Assembly: GCF_003014755.1 (NCBI RefSeq)
Contig: NZ_PYAW01000002.1
Coordinates: 372,001 to 436,000, forward strand
Source of the DNA: Chitinophaga niastensis
Lineage (GTDB): Bacteria; Bacteroidota; Bacteroidia; Chitinophagales; Chitinophagaceae
DNA length: 64,000 nucleotides
Direction of reading: 5' to 3'
The number at the start of each line of letters is the position of its first letter. The first letter of the stretch is position 1. This document shows positions 9,382 through 17,835 of this stretch, one piece after another. The position numbers and the translations under genes were made by a program. The notes under the pieces were generated by a model that was given only the letters and a program-made list of their open reading frames with translations, made no database searches and was not told the origin of the DNA.

Positions 9382-9696
9382 ATGGAAAATCAGCATGAAG
9401 AACAGAATCAGCTTAATATAGAGTTGAATGAAGAAATCGCCGAAGGACAATACGCGAATCTTGCTATCATCACCCATTCTAACGCAGAGTTTGTAGTGGA
9501 TTTTGTGAATGTGATGCCCGGTCTGCCTAAAGCAAAAGTCAAATCCCGCATAATACTTACCCCACAGCATGCCAAGCGCTTCATGAAGGCTATGCTCGAT
9601 AATATCAAGAAATACGAATCTGTACACGGTGCCATCCAGGATCAGGAGCAGGTTTCTTTGCCGTTGAATTTTGGCGGTCCAACTGCTCAGGCCTAA
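9382..9696 (+). CDS. DUF3467 family protein
   Basis: 104 residues, cytoplasmic. The segment QYANLAIITHSNAEFVVDFVNVMPG, then KAKVKSRIILTPQHAKRFMKAMLDNIKKYE is the complete DUF3467 domain (about 22-82), whose biochemical role is unknown. Family members are common single-domain proteins in Bacteroidota. A -7 element TATTTTTG at 9355-9362 gives a short leader. It is followed after 11 bases by the Ldh-family dehydrogenase, so the two may be co-transcribed, but nothing connects their functions. Confidence 0.85.
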   Translation: MENQHEEQNQLNIELNEEIAEGQYANLAIITHSNAEFVVDFVNVMPGLPKAKVKSRIILTPQHAKRFMKAMLDNIKKYESVHGAIQDQEQVSLPLNFGGPTAQA

Positions 9697-9707
9697 CTAA
9701 ATACCAG

Positions 9708-10781
9708 ATGGAACATATTTATTCTTATCACCATTTAAGGGAATTTACCCATGAGGTATTTATTCACATGGGTTGCAGCCTGGTGCATGCTGCATTAGCC
9801 AGCGAGGTGCTGGTATCAGCGGATTTACGCGGTATAGATTCACATGGCATAGCCCGGCTATCGGGATATGTGCGTTTATGGGAGGCTAAGCGTATCAATG
9901 CACGCCCCAACATCCGCATTGTCCACGAAACCCCCAGCACGGCTGTAGTAGATGGAGATGCTGGCTTGGGTCTTATAGTGGCGCCTTTTGCCATGGAATT
10001 AGCCATGCAAAAAGCTGCGGCAGTAGGCACTGGCTGGGTAAGTGTGAAAAATTCCAATCACTTTGGGATTGCAGGTTATCATGCCATGAAAGCGCTTGAT
10101 CAGGATATGATAGGCATGGCTATGACCAACGCCAGCCCGCTGGTAGCGCCTACTTTTTCTACAGAACGCATGCTGGGTACCAATCCTATCGCAGTGGCGA
10201 TTCCTGCAAAGGAGCAACCGGCTTTTGTTGCCGACTTCGCCACCACTACGGCTGCTAACGGTAAACTCGAAATTTTACAGCGTAAAAACGAGGAAGCCCC
10301 CTACGGCTGGATTCAGGATAAAGAAGGTAACCCAAGTAACAACCCTCATGAACTCAAGACTGGCGGGGCTTTGCTGCCTTTAGGCGGCGATCGTGAACAC
10401 GGAAGTCATAAAGGGTATTGTTTGGGAGCAATTGTTGATATATTTTCGGCCGTTCTTTCAGGAGCCAACTACGGACCGTGGGCGCCTCCTTTTGTAAGTT
10501 TTCTGCCTTTGGCACCTGATCCGGTAGGAGAGGGACTGGGACATTTCTTCGGCGCTATGCGTGTAGATGCGTTCAGGCCGGCAGATGAGTTTAAAACAAA
10601 CATGGACACCTGGATCAGCCGCTTCAGAGCCGCTACACCAGTAGCCGGCAAAAAAGTACTGATACCCGGAGATCCGGAAAGAGAAATGCAGCATCACCGG
10701 CTGGAAAACGGTATTCCCGTGATAGCCGCTGTGGTAAAAGATATGCAGGAAGTAGCTGCTAAATTTAAATTGAATTTTTAA
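9708..10781 (+). CDS. Ldh family (malate/L-lactate/ureidoglycolate-type) NAD(P)-dependent oxidoreductase
   Basis: 357 residues, the usual length of the PF02615 family. Family motifs: DLRGIDSHGIARL (about 40-52), VSVKNSNHFGIAGYHAM (about 110-126, with the conserved active-site His), MTNASPLVAPTFSTERMLGTNPIAVA (about 138-165), and HGSHKGYCLGAIVDI (about 229-243). Members reduce 2-oxo acids or oxidise 2-hydroxy acids with NAD(P)H. The substrate (malate, lactate, ureidoglycolate, or others) cannot be assigned from these motifs. It is encoded directly upstream of aspartate kinase on the same strand, without an obvious terminator between. Confidence 0.88.
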   Translation: MEHIYSYHHLREFTHEVFIHMGCSLVHAALASEVLVSADLRGIDSHGIARLSGYVRLWEAKRINARPNIRIVHETPSTAVVDGDAGLGLIVAPFAMELAMQKAAAVGTGWVSVKNSNHFGIAGYHAMKALDQDMIGMAMTNASPLVAPTFSTERMLGTNPIAVAIPAKEQPAFVADFATTTAANGKLEILQRKNEEAPYGWIQDKEGNPSNNPHELKTGGALLPLGGDREHGSHKGYCLGAIVDIFSAVLSGANYGPWAPPFVSFLPLAPDPVGEGLGHFFGAMRVDAFRPADEFKTNMDTWISRFRAATPVAGKKVLIPGDPEREMQHHRLENGIPVIAAVVKDMQEVAAKFKLNF

Positions 10782-10859
10782 ATCTCAATCGTTCATATAA
10801 ATCGCCGGGAATAAGGCCAGTGCTGGATTTCAGGTGCAAAGCAAAAACAAAACATTCAG

Positions 10860-12182
10860 ATGAAAGTGTTAAAATTTGGTGGAACCTCCGTGGGAAAACC
10901 AGAGCGTATGCAGTCGGTATCGCAACTGATCACAGCAGATAATGATCAGAAAATTGTGGTGCTGTCCGCACTGTCGGGCACCACAAATTCTCTTGTGGAA
11001 ATTAGTCAGTCACTGTCAGAAGGTAAGAAGGAACAGGCTAAACAGCAGATAGATAAGCTGGAAAATCATTACCGTACCTTTTGTGATGAGCTGGTGAAGC
11101 AGGAAGCCGGTCGTGCAAGTGCCAAGGCTGTTGTGGATGAACACTTTGAATTTCTGAATATCATACTCAAGATATCTTTCAACGAAGCGCTAAATAAAGA
11201 TATTCTCGCACAGGGTGAATTATTATCTACCCGCCTGTTCTGCGTTTATCTCGAAGAAGCGGGTATTCCTGCAGTACTCATTCCTGCACTGGATTTCATG
11301 AGCATTGATGAATTTGAAGAACCTGAAATTCCAAAAATAAAAATCAAACTGGCTACCCTGATTGATCAGCATAAAGGTCAGTATATCTTCATCACCCAGG
11401 GTTATATCTGCCGCAACGCAAGGGGCGAAGTAGATAACCTGAAACGTGGTGGCAGCGACTATTCCGCGTCATTGATCGGTGCTGCTATCCAGGCTTCTGA
11501 AGTGCAGATCTGGACAGACATCGATGGTATGCACAACAACGACCCCCGTGTGGTGAAAAAAACTTTCCCCATTGAGCAGTTGTCTTTTGATGAAGCAGCG
11601 GAACTGGCTTACTTTGGAGCCAAGATCCTTCATCCTGCTTCTATCTGGCCTGCACAGCATTTCAACATCCCGGTGAAATTGCTGAACACTATGCAGCCGG
11701 AAGCAAGAGGTACCATCATCACAGAAATGCCTAATGGCAATGGCGTAAAAGCAATTGCTGCAAAAGATGGTATTATCGCTATCAAAATCAAGTCCAGCCG
11801 CATGTTGCTGGCATATGGTTTCCTGCGTAAGATTTTTGAAATATTCGAGAAATACCGCACTCCTATTGATATGATCACTACTTCTGAAGTAGCGGTATCT
11901 ATCACGATCGACAACCAGCAATACCTGGATCAGATACTGAAAGAATTACAACCATTTGGTACCGTAGAACTGGATCATCATCAAACCATCGTATCTATTG
12001 TAGGTAACGAGGTGGCCGCTACTCCTTCTATCATTACCAAATTATTTGCTGCCATGGAAGAAATTCCGTTGCGCATGATTTCTTATGGTGGTAGCAGACA
12101 TAATATCTCTATCCTGATCAATGGTCAGTTTAAAGAAAGAACCCTGCAGGTGCTGAATAAAGGATTGTTTGGATTAGAATAG
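10860..12182 (+). CDS. lysC: Aspartate kinase (monofunctional)
   Basis: 440 residues. It begins MKVLKFGGTSVGKPERM, the aspartokinase nucleotide-binding motif, and has RGGSDYSASLIGAAIQ (about 200-215) and WTDIDGMHNNDPRVV (about 219-233), which bind aspartate and ATP. The C-terminal ~130 residues hold two ACT domains (around MLLAYGFLRKIFEIF and VSIVGNEVAATPSI), the usual site of feedback control by lysine or threonine. It catalyses the first step from aspartate to lysine, threonine and methionine. There is no fused homoserine dehydrogenase, so this is not the bifunctional ThrA form. The stop codon lies at the foot of a long inverted repeat. Confidence 0.93.
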   Translation: MKVLKFGGTSVGKPERMQSVSQLITADNDQKIVVLSALSGTTNSLVEISQSLSEGKKEQAKQQIDKLENHYRTFCDELVKQEAGRASAKAVVDEHFEFLNIILKISFNEALNKDILAQGELLSTRLFCVYLEEAGIPAVLIPALDFMSIDEFEEPEIPKIKIKLATLIDQHKGQYIFITQGYICRNARGEVDNLKRGGSDYSASLIGAAIQASEVQIWTDIDGMHNNDPRVVKKTFPIEQLSFDEAAELAYFGAKILHPASIWPAQHFNIPVKLLNTMQPEARGTIITEMPNGNGVKAIAAKDGIIAIKIKSSRMLLAYGFLRKIFEIFEKYRTPIDMITTSEVAVSITIDNQQYLDQILKELQPFGTVELDHHQTIVSIVGNEVAATPSIITKLFAAMEEIPLRMISYGGSRHNISILINGQFKERTLQVLNKGLFGLE

Positions 12183-12308
12183 CTATTAGCCTTTAGTCAT
12201 TAGCTTTTAGTAAAATGCAGCGGAGATATAAGTAAAGCCTTCATTAAAGACTACGCTTATATCTCCGCTGCATTTTACTAAAAGCTAATGACTAAAAGCT
12301 AAAAGCTA
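12180..12308. repeat. Long inverted repeat (41-bp perfect core) between convergent genes
   Basis: Bases 12192-12232 are the exact reverse complement of 12256-12296, with a 23-base loop. The pairing continues outward with two mismatches to about 12180 and 12308, so it covers the stop codons of lysC (+) and the RES toxin gene (-). The outer part consists of TTAGC/GCTAA units shared with other intergenic repeats in this window; the inner part (ATGCAGCGGAGATATAAG) is unique here. It may act as a bidirectional terminator or be a MITE-like insertion. Confidence 0.9.
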
Positions 12309-12764
12309 TTTCTTCAGCCGCTGGTCAAATAAAAACGGCTGCGTATTTATGATAGTAATATTTTCTGCATCCGGATGTAGCGGATTAAAGAGGTAGTTAT
12401 ATTCGTCTGCAATCACTACAGACGGGATTCTTAGCACCGCATATTTGGCGGTATCTATCCATTCATCACCTATGCATTGCAGCTCCGGTTCGGGGGCAAG
12501 GGATTGCCAGCCGGATGGCAGATCGTATTTTGTTAATACTTTGATGGCAATGTTATCCGGTATATGAATAGTAGCAATACAGAAATCCTGTACTATATTT
12601 TTCAACGGAATATGCACCAGTACTTCCAGCGCTGATAGCGCCCTGCTGCCGGCAGTGTACACAATGGAGTGTCCCGGACTATTCCAGCGGCCTCCGTAAA
12701 GACGCGCACCTGTTCCACTCAGATCATTGATGTAAGCGCACTTACTGATCCTGTATACTTCCAT
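12306..12764 (-). CDS. RES-domain toxin of a Xre-RES type II toxin-antitoxin pair
   Basis: 152 residues. It begins MEVYRISKCAYINDLSGTGA and has LYGGRWNSPGHSIVYTAGS, then ALSALEVLVHI, the classical RES domain with its conserved Arg, Glu and Ser. Characterised RES toxins degrade NAD+ (NAD+ phosphorylase or glycohydrolase activity) and stop growth. The length matches the family. It starts 21 bases after the stop of the antitoxin gene on the same strand, the usual Xre-RES order. Its 3' end lies in the foot of the large inverted repeat, facing aspartate kinase. Confidence 0.9.
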   Translation of the reverse strand: MEVYRISKCAYINDLSGTGARLYGGRWNSPGHSIVYTAGSRALSALEVLVHIPLKNIVQDFCIATIHIPDNIAIKVLTKYDLPSGWQSLAPEPELQCIGDEWIDTAKYAVLRIPSVVIADEYNYLFNPLHPDAENITIINTQPFLFDQRLKK

Positions 12765-12785
12765 GTCTGGCGATTCGTTTATTTT

Positions 12786-13238
12786 TTATGCAAATAGGCC
12801 ATGCTCAATTCGTCCCAGCTCATCTTGAATAAGCTGAAACCCAAAGGTGGTGTCTAAAAGCGAAATAGGAGTTTGATAGTTGAAGGCAGGTAATGGTGTT
12901 CTCATCCATTCCTTGAAGTTTTCGAGCTGACCGAATACTTCTGTGCCCCGTTGGTAAAGCTGGGATAGCAAAATGGCCCGCTCTGACGTGTCGGCAGAGA
13001 GTTTGGCATCATCTGCATAACGCTGTAAAGTTCTTTCTGAAACGTGCAGCACTTGCGCGAGTTCTGACAAAGAAAAAGAAAGCTGACGGCTCAGATTTAA
13101 TAAAGCCGTTTTAATGATCCCACTACGGGAAAGCTTTATAAAATCGAAGTAGCCACTCCCTATAATATAAGCAGCACCCGGCTCTTCTACTATCATCAAT
13201 GCATTTTCCTGCACGCGGTATCCTTTTATATGTTTCAT
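12786..13238 (-). CDS. Xre/MbcA/ParS-type antitoxin (DUF2384 C-terminal domain)
   Basis: 150 residues. The centre has a helix-turn-helix (SFSLSELAQVLHVSERTLQRY, about 54-74), and the C-terminal ~50 residues (ILLSQLYQRGTEVFG through LDTTFGFQLIQDELGRIEHG) form the toxin-binding DUF2384 domain. It should neutralise the RES toxin and repress its own promoter. The region just upstream holds two related dyads 20 bases apart around a -7 element, which fits autoregulation. Its start is 45 bases downstream of the dnaE stop on the same strand, so read-through from the polymerase genes is possible. Confidence 0.9.
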   Translation of the reverse strand: MKHIKGYRVQENALMIVEEPGAAYIIGSGYFDFIKLSRSGIIKTALLNLSRQLSFSLSELAQVLHVSERTLQRYADDAKLSADTSERAILLSQLYQRGTEVFGQLENFKEWMRTPLPAFNYQTPISLLDTTFGFQLIQDELGRIEHGLFA

Positions 13239-13246
13239 AAAAATCC

Positions 13247-13278
13247 CGACATTTGTCGCAAAAATACAACATTTTGTC
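13247..13278 (-). promoter_or_regulatory. Promoter and candidate operator of the Xre-RES operon
   Basis: On the minus strand TATTTTTG (plus 13259-13266) fits the -7 consensus TAnnTTTG. It lies between a dyad CGACATTTGTCG (13247-13258) and a related sequence ACATTTTGTC (13269-13278). The shared ACATTT(T)GTC cores are 20 bases apart, about two helix turns, as expected for an autoregulating antitoxin dimer pair. Confidence 0.6.
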
Positions 13279-13283
13279 TTAAA

Positions 13284-16235
13284 TCAGAACTTTTTATCTT
13301 CAAAATACCCGATTTTACGCATTTGGTTGATTTCCAGCGATAAAACATCATACTCGGAAGCCACCTTGCCTTGTAAAATATAAAATCCATCCTTTTGAAA
13401 GGGATATTGCCGCAGACTGTCAGGAAAATGAACGGTATCTATAAAGGTGCCATCCTTATCCAGAAAAGTGCCGAAACACATTGGTTCTCCTTTACTGCTA
13501 CGCAAAAATTTAGTGGTAACCAGGTAACCCAGCGTGGTAACGGAGTGGCCAACATGTTTCCCGAACTCACAGGCAGGCATATACGTACTTTGATCATGCT
13601 GTAATACGCTGAAAGGCGAATCCAGCGGAAAGCCCAACAGATCTATCTCATCAAAAGCATCTTCATGCGCATGGTAAGCCAGTTGGGGCAATTCACAGTC
13701 AACCGTTGCCGGCGCAAATAACGGGATCGCATGTACGCTGTTAGGGTCCTTGTTTTTTACCAGCAAACTGCTTTTCCACAATAATTCTTTTTTAGTGTGG
13801 CCGGTAAAGTTGAAACAACCAATACGGATCAGTAGTTCCAGTTGTTCCGGTCCGGGTGCTATCCTGGCAGTAAAATCTTCCAGGTGCAGAAATGGGCCGT
13901 AGTTTTTCCGTTCTTCCAGGATCTTCTCTGCCAGTAATTGTTCCAATCCCTCTACGTGGATGAGCCCTACATATACATCCCGTCCTTTAATTTTCGTAGG
14001 GTAGTCACTGTTATTAATACAGGGAGGATGCAGCTGCACGCCGGTTTTTTGTAGTTCCCGGAAATATAACTCCCTGTTGTAAAATCCGCCGAAGTTATTG
14101 ATCACCGCTACCATAAATTCAGCGGGGAAATAAGTTTTCAGGTACAAACTCTGGTAGCTCTCTACCGCAAAACTGGCAGAATGTGCTTTGGAAAAAGAGA
14201 AATTGGCGAAGCTGGCTATTTGTCGCCATACCTCCATACTCACGTGTTCGGGATGTCCCTTTTCTTTGCAATTGGTGAAGAACCTTTTTTCTATCTGCTG
14301 AAAATCATTCGATCCTCTGTATTTGCCTGCCATAGCGCGACGTAGACTATCAGCATCTGCCAGTTCCATATTAGCATACTGGTGTGCTACTTTAATTACA
14401 TCTTCCTGGTATACCATAATACCAAAGGTTTCTTTCAGTAATTCTTCGATAACCGGGTGCAGGTAGGTTACCTCGTTAGGTTTCCTGTATCGTTGTATGT
14501 ATTGTTTCATCATGCCGGATTGTGCTACACCCGGGCGTATAATAGAGCTGGCAGCTACCAGCGAGAGGTAATTATCACATTCCAGCTTTAGCAGCAACTG
14601 CCGCATGGCAGGGGATTCTATGTAAAAGCAACCAATGGTATTTACAGTTTTCAGGTTGTGTTTTACACGGGTATCTATTTGAAATGCTTTTACATTATGG
14701 ATATCAATGTCCACGTGCCTGTTTTCCTTAATGATATCAATGGCATCACGGATATGTCCCAGGCCGCGTTGACTCAGGATATCAAATTTATATAGCCCTA
14801 TATCTTCTGCCTGGAACATGTCCAGTTGCGCTGTGCTGAAGCCTTTGGGTGGTAAGTGGGTAGTGCAGTAATGATGTATGGGTTCTTCACTGATGAGTAT
14901 TCCGCCGGCATGTATGCTCAGGTGATTGGGGAATGATTTTTCGGTATCCATCAGTTTACTGAAATGCAATATTTTCTGTTGGATGTTGTCTCCGTCCAGT
15001 TTAATATTAAAGCCGTTTTCCAGTATTTTATCAATTTCTTTTTTAGGGAGTCCGTACACTTTTCCCAGTTCCCGTATAATAGCATTGGTTTGAAAGGTGG
15101 TTACCGTTCCAAGCAATGCTGTATGGGCTTTGCCGTATTGTTGAAAAACATATGCTATGATTTCATCGCGGTCGCGCCAGGAAAAATCAATATCAAAATC
15201 CGGTGGAGAGGAGCGATGGAGATTCAGAAAACGTTCGAAGTACAGATCTAACGCTATCGGATCTACGTCGGTTATTTTTAAACAATAGGCGATGATGGAA
15301 TTGGCGCCACTGCCGCGCCCTACATAAAAGAAGCCGCGTTCCTGTGCATACCGGATAATATCCCAGGTGATGAGAAAATAGGCTTCAAAATTCAGTTGTG
15401 CTACAACGGCCAGTTCTTTTTCTATGCGGCTAAGTGCTGTTGTGTTATCATCTCCATAACGGTATTGCATACCTGCTAATGCCAGCTGTCGCAGCTTTTG
15501 CCGGTCTTCTTCCACACTACCCGTGAAAGTTTTTTTGTTACGGGAGATATGAAGATCCATTTCCACATTACATGCTTCCATTATTGTTAGCGTGTTTTGC
15601 ACAATATGTGGATAAGCTTCAAAATGTTCCACGAGTTTTGCCGGAGGAATAAATTTTTCATCCGGAGAAGCGGTGGTAGTGGGTTGTAGCTGAGAGATGA
15701 GTATGTTTTGATCTACTGCACACAGCAAACGATGCAGTTCATAATGTTCATCATCCTGGAAGGTAACCGGATGCATGATCACCAGTTTGTCTTTAATAGC
15801 CAGGGTATCTACACGAAATAATTTATTGATATCGCGCGGCTTTATGCCGAGTAGCTCATGTGGTGCTAAGGTAGTGGCGGCGCGGCTTCCCCAGGCATAT
15901 ACTACAAATGTATCAGGCAGGTGCGGGGCCTGATCCGGGAATGGAATTTTCTCATGCAGGTATTCGGAGAGAAAGCAGTTGATGTGGTACCATCCTGCCT
16001 GGTTGCGTGCCAGTAAAATGTATTTAAAGTCAGACTCATTCCTGCATTCCACTCCCAGTATGGGTTTGATAAGATGTTGCCTGCACCGGTTTACAAAGTC
16101 CCATGCGTCGGAAGTCATATTGATATTGGTCAGTGCCATGCTGGTAACACCCATTTCGTGTGCTTGCTGCAGCAGGGTTTCCGCAGGCATGGTGCCGTAA
16201 CGCAGACTGAAAAAAGTTTTGCAGTTGAGATACAT
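13284..16235 (-). CDS. DnaE-type DNA polymerase III alpha subunit of an inducible cassette, with inactive-looking PHP domain
   Basis: 983 residues from the ATG at 16235; a further in-frame extension to 16277 exists but the PHP domain starts exactly at MYLNCKTFFSLRYG. The polymerase core is intact: GRGSGAN (about 307-313), PDFDIDF with the two catalytic Asp (about 345-351), and GIMVYQEDVIKVAHQYA. It is clearly shorter than replicative DnaE (about 1150-1200). In the PHP domain the usual H-x-H is N-C-K (4-6) and the T-D-H motif is T-N-I (36-38), so metal-dependent exonuclease activity is probably absent. It starts 71 bases after dinB on the same strand; together they resemble DnaE2-type translesion cassettes. 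The main replicative DnaE should be elsewhere. Confidence 0.88.
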   Translation of the reverse strand: MYLNCKTFFSLRYGTMPAETLLQQAHEMGVTSMALTNINMTSDAWDFVNRCRQHLIKPILGVECRNESDFKYILLARNQAGWYHINCFLSEYLHEKIPFPDQAPHLPDTFVVYAWGSRAATTLAPHELLGIKPRDINKLFRVDTLAIKDKLVIMHPVTFQDDEHYELHRLLCAVDQNILISQLQPTTTASPDEKFIPPAKLVEHFEAYPHIVQNTLTIMEACNVEMDLHISRNKKTFTGSVEEDRQKLRQLALAGMQYRYGDDNTTALSRIEKELAVVAQLNFEAYFLITWDIIRYAQERGFFYVGRGSGANSIIAYCLKITDVDPIALDLYFERFLNLHRSSPPDFDIDFSWRDRDEIIAYVFQQYGKAHTALLGTVTTFQTNAIIRELGKVYGLPKKEIDKILENGFNIKLDGDNIQQKILHFSKLMDTEKSFPNHLSIHAGGILISEEPIHHYCTTHLPPKGFSTAQLDMFQAEDIGLYKFDILSQRGLGHIRDAIDIIKENRHVDIDIHNVKAFQIDTRVKHNLKTVNTIGCFYIESPAMRQLLLKLECDNYLSLVAASSIIRPGVAQSGMMKQYIQRYRKPNEVTYLHPVIEELLKETFGIMVYQEDVIKVAHQYANMELADADSLRRAMAGKYRGSNDFQQIEKRFFTNCKEKGHPEHVSMEVWRQIASFANFSFSKAHSASFAVESYQSLYLKTYFPAEFMVAVINNFGGFYNRELYFRELQKTGVQLHPPCINNSDYPTKIKGRDVYVGLIHVEGLEQLLAEKILEERKNYGPFLHLEDFTARIAPGPEQLELLIRIGCFNFTGHTKKELLWKSSLLVKNKDPNSVHAIPLFAPATVDCELPQLAYHAHEDAFDEIDLLGFPLDSPFSVLQHDQSTYMPACEFGKHVGHSVTTLGYLVTTKFLRSSKGEPMCFGTFLDKDGTFIDTVHFPDSLRQYPFQKDGFYILQGKVASEYDVLSLEINQMRKIGYFEDKKF

Positions 16236-16305
16236 AATATATAATAAGTAATACAAAGAATGATGCCTGACGGGCATTTGCTGGTAATAGCCGTTGCTAT
16301 GAATA

Positions 16306-17520
16306 CTATACTTTAAAATAAGGCATGATATCCTTTTTAGGTGCTTCGCGGCCCTTTCTGTCAGGAGGTATTACATTGGTGCCTTTCATCAGGTATTCCC
16401 AGCCAAAGCGGTTTTTGATCTGGTCAATGGCCTGATACAGGGCAATCATTTCCTGGCTGTCGTCGAAAATGCTGATCTGGTAATTGCCTTGTACGAGATG
16501 GCTGAAACGCACACCTATCAGGCGTACCAGCAACCGGCGGTCATATAGTTTTTTAAACAGTTCTTTCGCTTTTTCCAGCAGCACATGGTCGGAACAGGAA
16601 TAGGGAATGGACATCTGTTTGGTAACGGTTTCAAAATCTGAATAGCGGAGTTTTAAAATAACGCAGCCGGTAAGTTTGTTTTGTTGTCGTAGTTCAAAAG
16701 CTATTTTTTCTGTCATACGCACCAGTTCTGCATGGAGAAATTCCATATCAATGGTATCTGTCGGAAAAGTACTTTCAGTAGAGATGGATTTTTGTTCATA
16801 GAAAGGCACTACGGGTGATTCGTCGATGCCATTGGCTTTTTTCCAGAGAGCAATACCGTTTTTTCCCATCCATGCTTCCAGCAGGGAGATGGGCACTTCA
16901 CTGAGTGTTTTCACGGTTTCCACGCCCCGGCGTCTTAGGAGCGCCCCGGTTTCACGACCTACCATCGGGATCTTTTCTACGGCCAGCGGCGCTAAAAATG
17001 ATTTCTCTTCACCAAAGAGTATTTCCAGTTGTCCGTTGGGTTTGGCTTCATCTGTGGCCACTTTGGAAATCAGTTTATTAGAGGCCAGTCCAAATGAAAT
17101 AGGCAACCCGGATTCTTTCATGATGGCCTTTCTCAGCTCGGACGTCCATTTCAGCGAACCAAAATATTTATCCATGCCGGACAGATCGAGATAGAATTCA
17201 TCGATGGATGATTTTTCATACAGAGGAGCTTTACTGGCAATGATATCGGTTACTTCCCGTGACTTCTCGCTGTACTTGTCCATGTCGCCGCTGCGCACAA
17301 TAGCATGTGGACAAAGCCGCAGTGCCGTTTTCATAGGCATAGCGGAATGAATACCATAGCGCCTGGCCTCATAGCTACAGGCGGCTACCACCGCACGATC
17401 GCTGCTGCCGCCCACGAGTAGCGGTTTGCCTTTCAATCCGCTATCCTGCTGGCATTCCACTGACACAAAAAAACAATCCAGGTCAAAATGCGCAATAGTA
17501 CGCTGTTGTAAAGCAATCAT
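16306..17520 (-). CDS. dinB: Y-family DNA polymerase IV (DinB)
   Basis: 404 residues. Palm motifs are complete: HFDLDCFFVSVE with Asp13 as metal ligand and SSIDEFYLDLSG with Asp107/Glu108. The thumb has helix-hairpin-helix segments (around LAVEKIPMVGRETGALLRRRGVETV, about 193-217), and the little finger domain follows to about 345. It copies past damaged bases in the cytoplasm with low fidelity. There is no clamp-binding QxxLF motif obvious at the very end, which reads IMPYFKV. It is the first gene of the minus-strand block and two tandem palindromes of the putative SOS-like operator lie about 140-180 bases before its start. Confidence 0.93.
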   Translation of the reverse strand: MIALQQRTIAHFDLDCFFVSVECQQDSGLKGKPLLVGGSSDRAVVAACSYEARRYGIHSAMPMKTALRLCPHAIVRSGDMDKYSEKSREVTDIIASKAPLYEKSSIDEFYLDLSGMDKYFGSLKWTSELRKAIMKESGLPISFGLASNKLISKVATDEAKPNGQLEILFGEEKSFLAPLAVEKIPMVGRETGALLRRRGVETVKTLSEVPISLLEAWMGKNGIALWKKANGIDESPVVPFYEQKSISTESTFPTDTIDMEFLHAELVRMTEKIAFELRQQNKLTGCVILKLRYSDFETVTKQMSIPYSCSDHVLLEKAKELFKKLYDRRLLVRLIGVRFSHLVQGNYQISIFDDSQEMIALYQAIDQIKNRFGWEYLMKGTNVIPPDRKGREAPKKDIMPYFKV

Positions 17521-17660
17521 AAATACGTTGGTTTATGGATAAACAAAGGACGGAACAAACAAGCCGGTATAAAAGCGATACGGATGGCAGGCCGGGCGTA
17601 GGCAGGATAGTAAGCAGCAGGGTCTGCCAGCCGGAATCACTTTGCTTTTCGACTACTAAG

Positions 17661-17697
17661 GTACTAATAAATTTAGTATTACTAATAAATTTAGCAA
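17661..17697. promoter_or_regulatory. Tandem operator sites of the dinB-dnaE cassette (SOS-like box)
   Basis: Two palindromes abut: 17661-17679 (GTACTAA-N5-TTAGTAT) and 17679-17697 (TTACTAA-N5-TTAGCAA), centres 18 bases apart. They fit TTRCTAA-N5-TTAGYAA, the pattern also found twice before the XRE/S24 repressor gene. On the minus strand a TTG (17695-17697) and TAAATTTA (17668-17675, one off TAnnTTTG) are separated by 19 bases, so the sites would cover the dinB promoter. The remaining leader to dinB (17521-17660) shows nothing else I can name. Confidence 0.7.
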
Positions 17698-17835
17698 TTT
17701 TTATGTTGATTTATCTCTTTTTCAATTTTCGTAACTTTAACACAACATATCGGGCATACAATCTGTAGTAGATAAGAGAATGGAAATGAATTGAAAAGGG
17801 AATTAGTGAGCGATTACATTTAAACTATCTTCCCC

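Noticed and set aside
17535..17768. A 77-codon plus-strand frame before the SdpI-like gene
   Set aside because: It runs straight through the dinB promoter and both operator palindromes, its N-terminal part is hydrophilic without pattern, and the hydrophobic end is due to AT-rich DNA.
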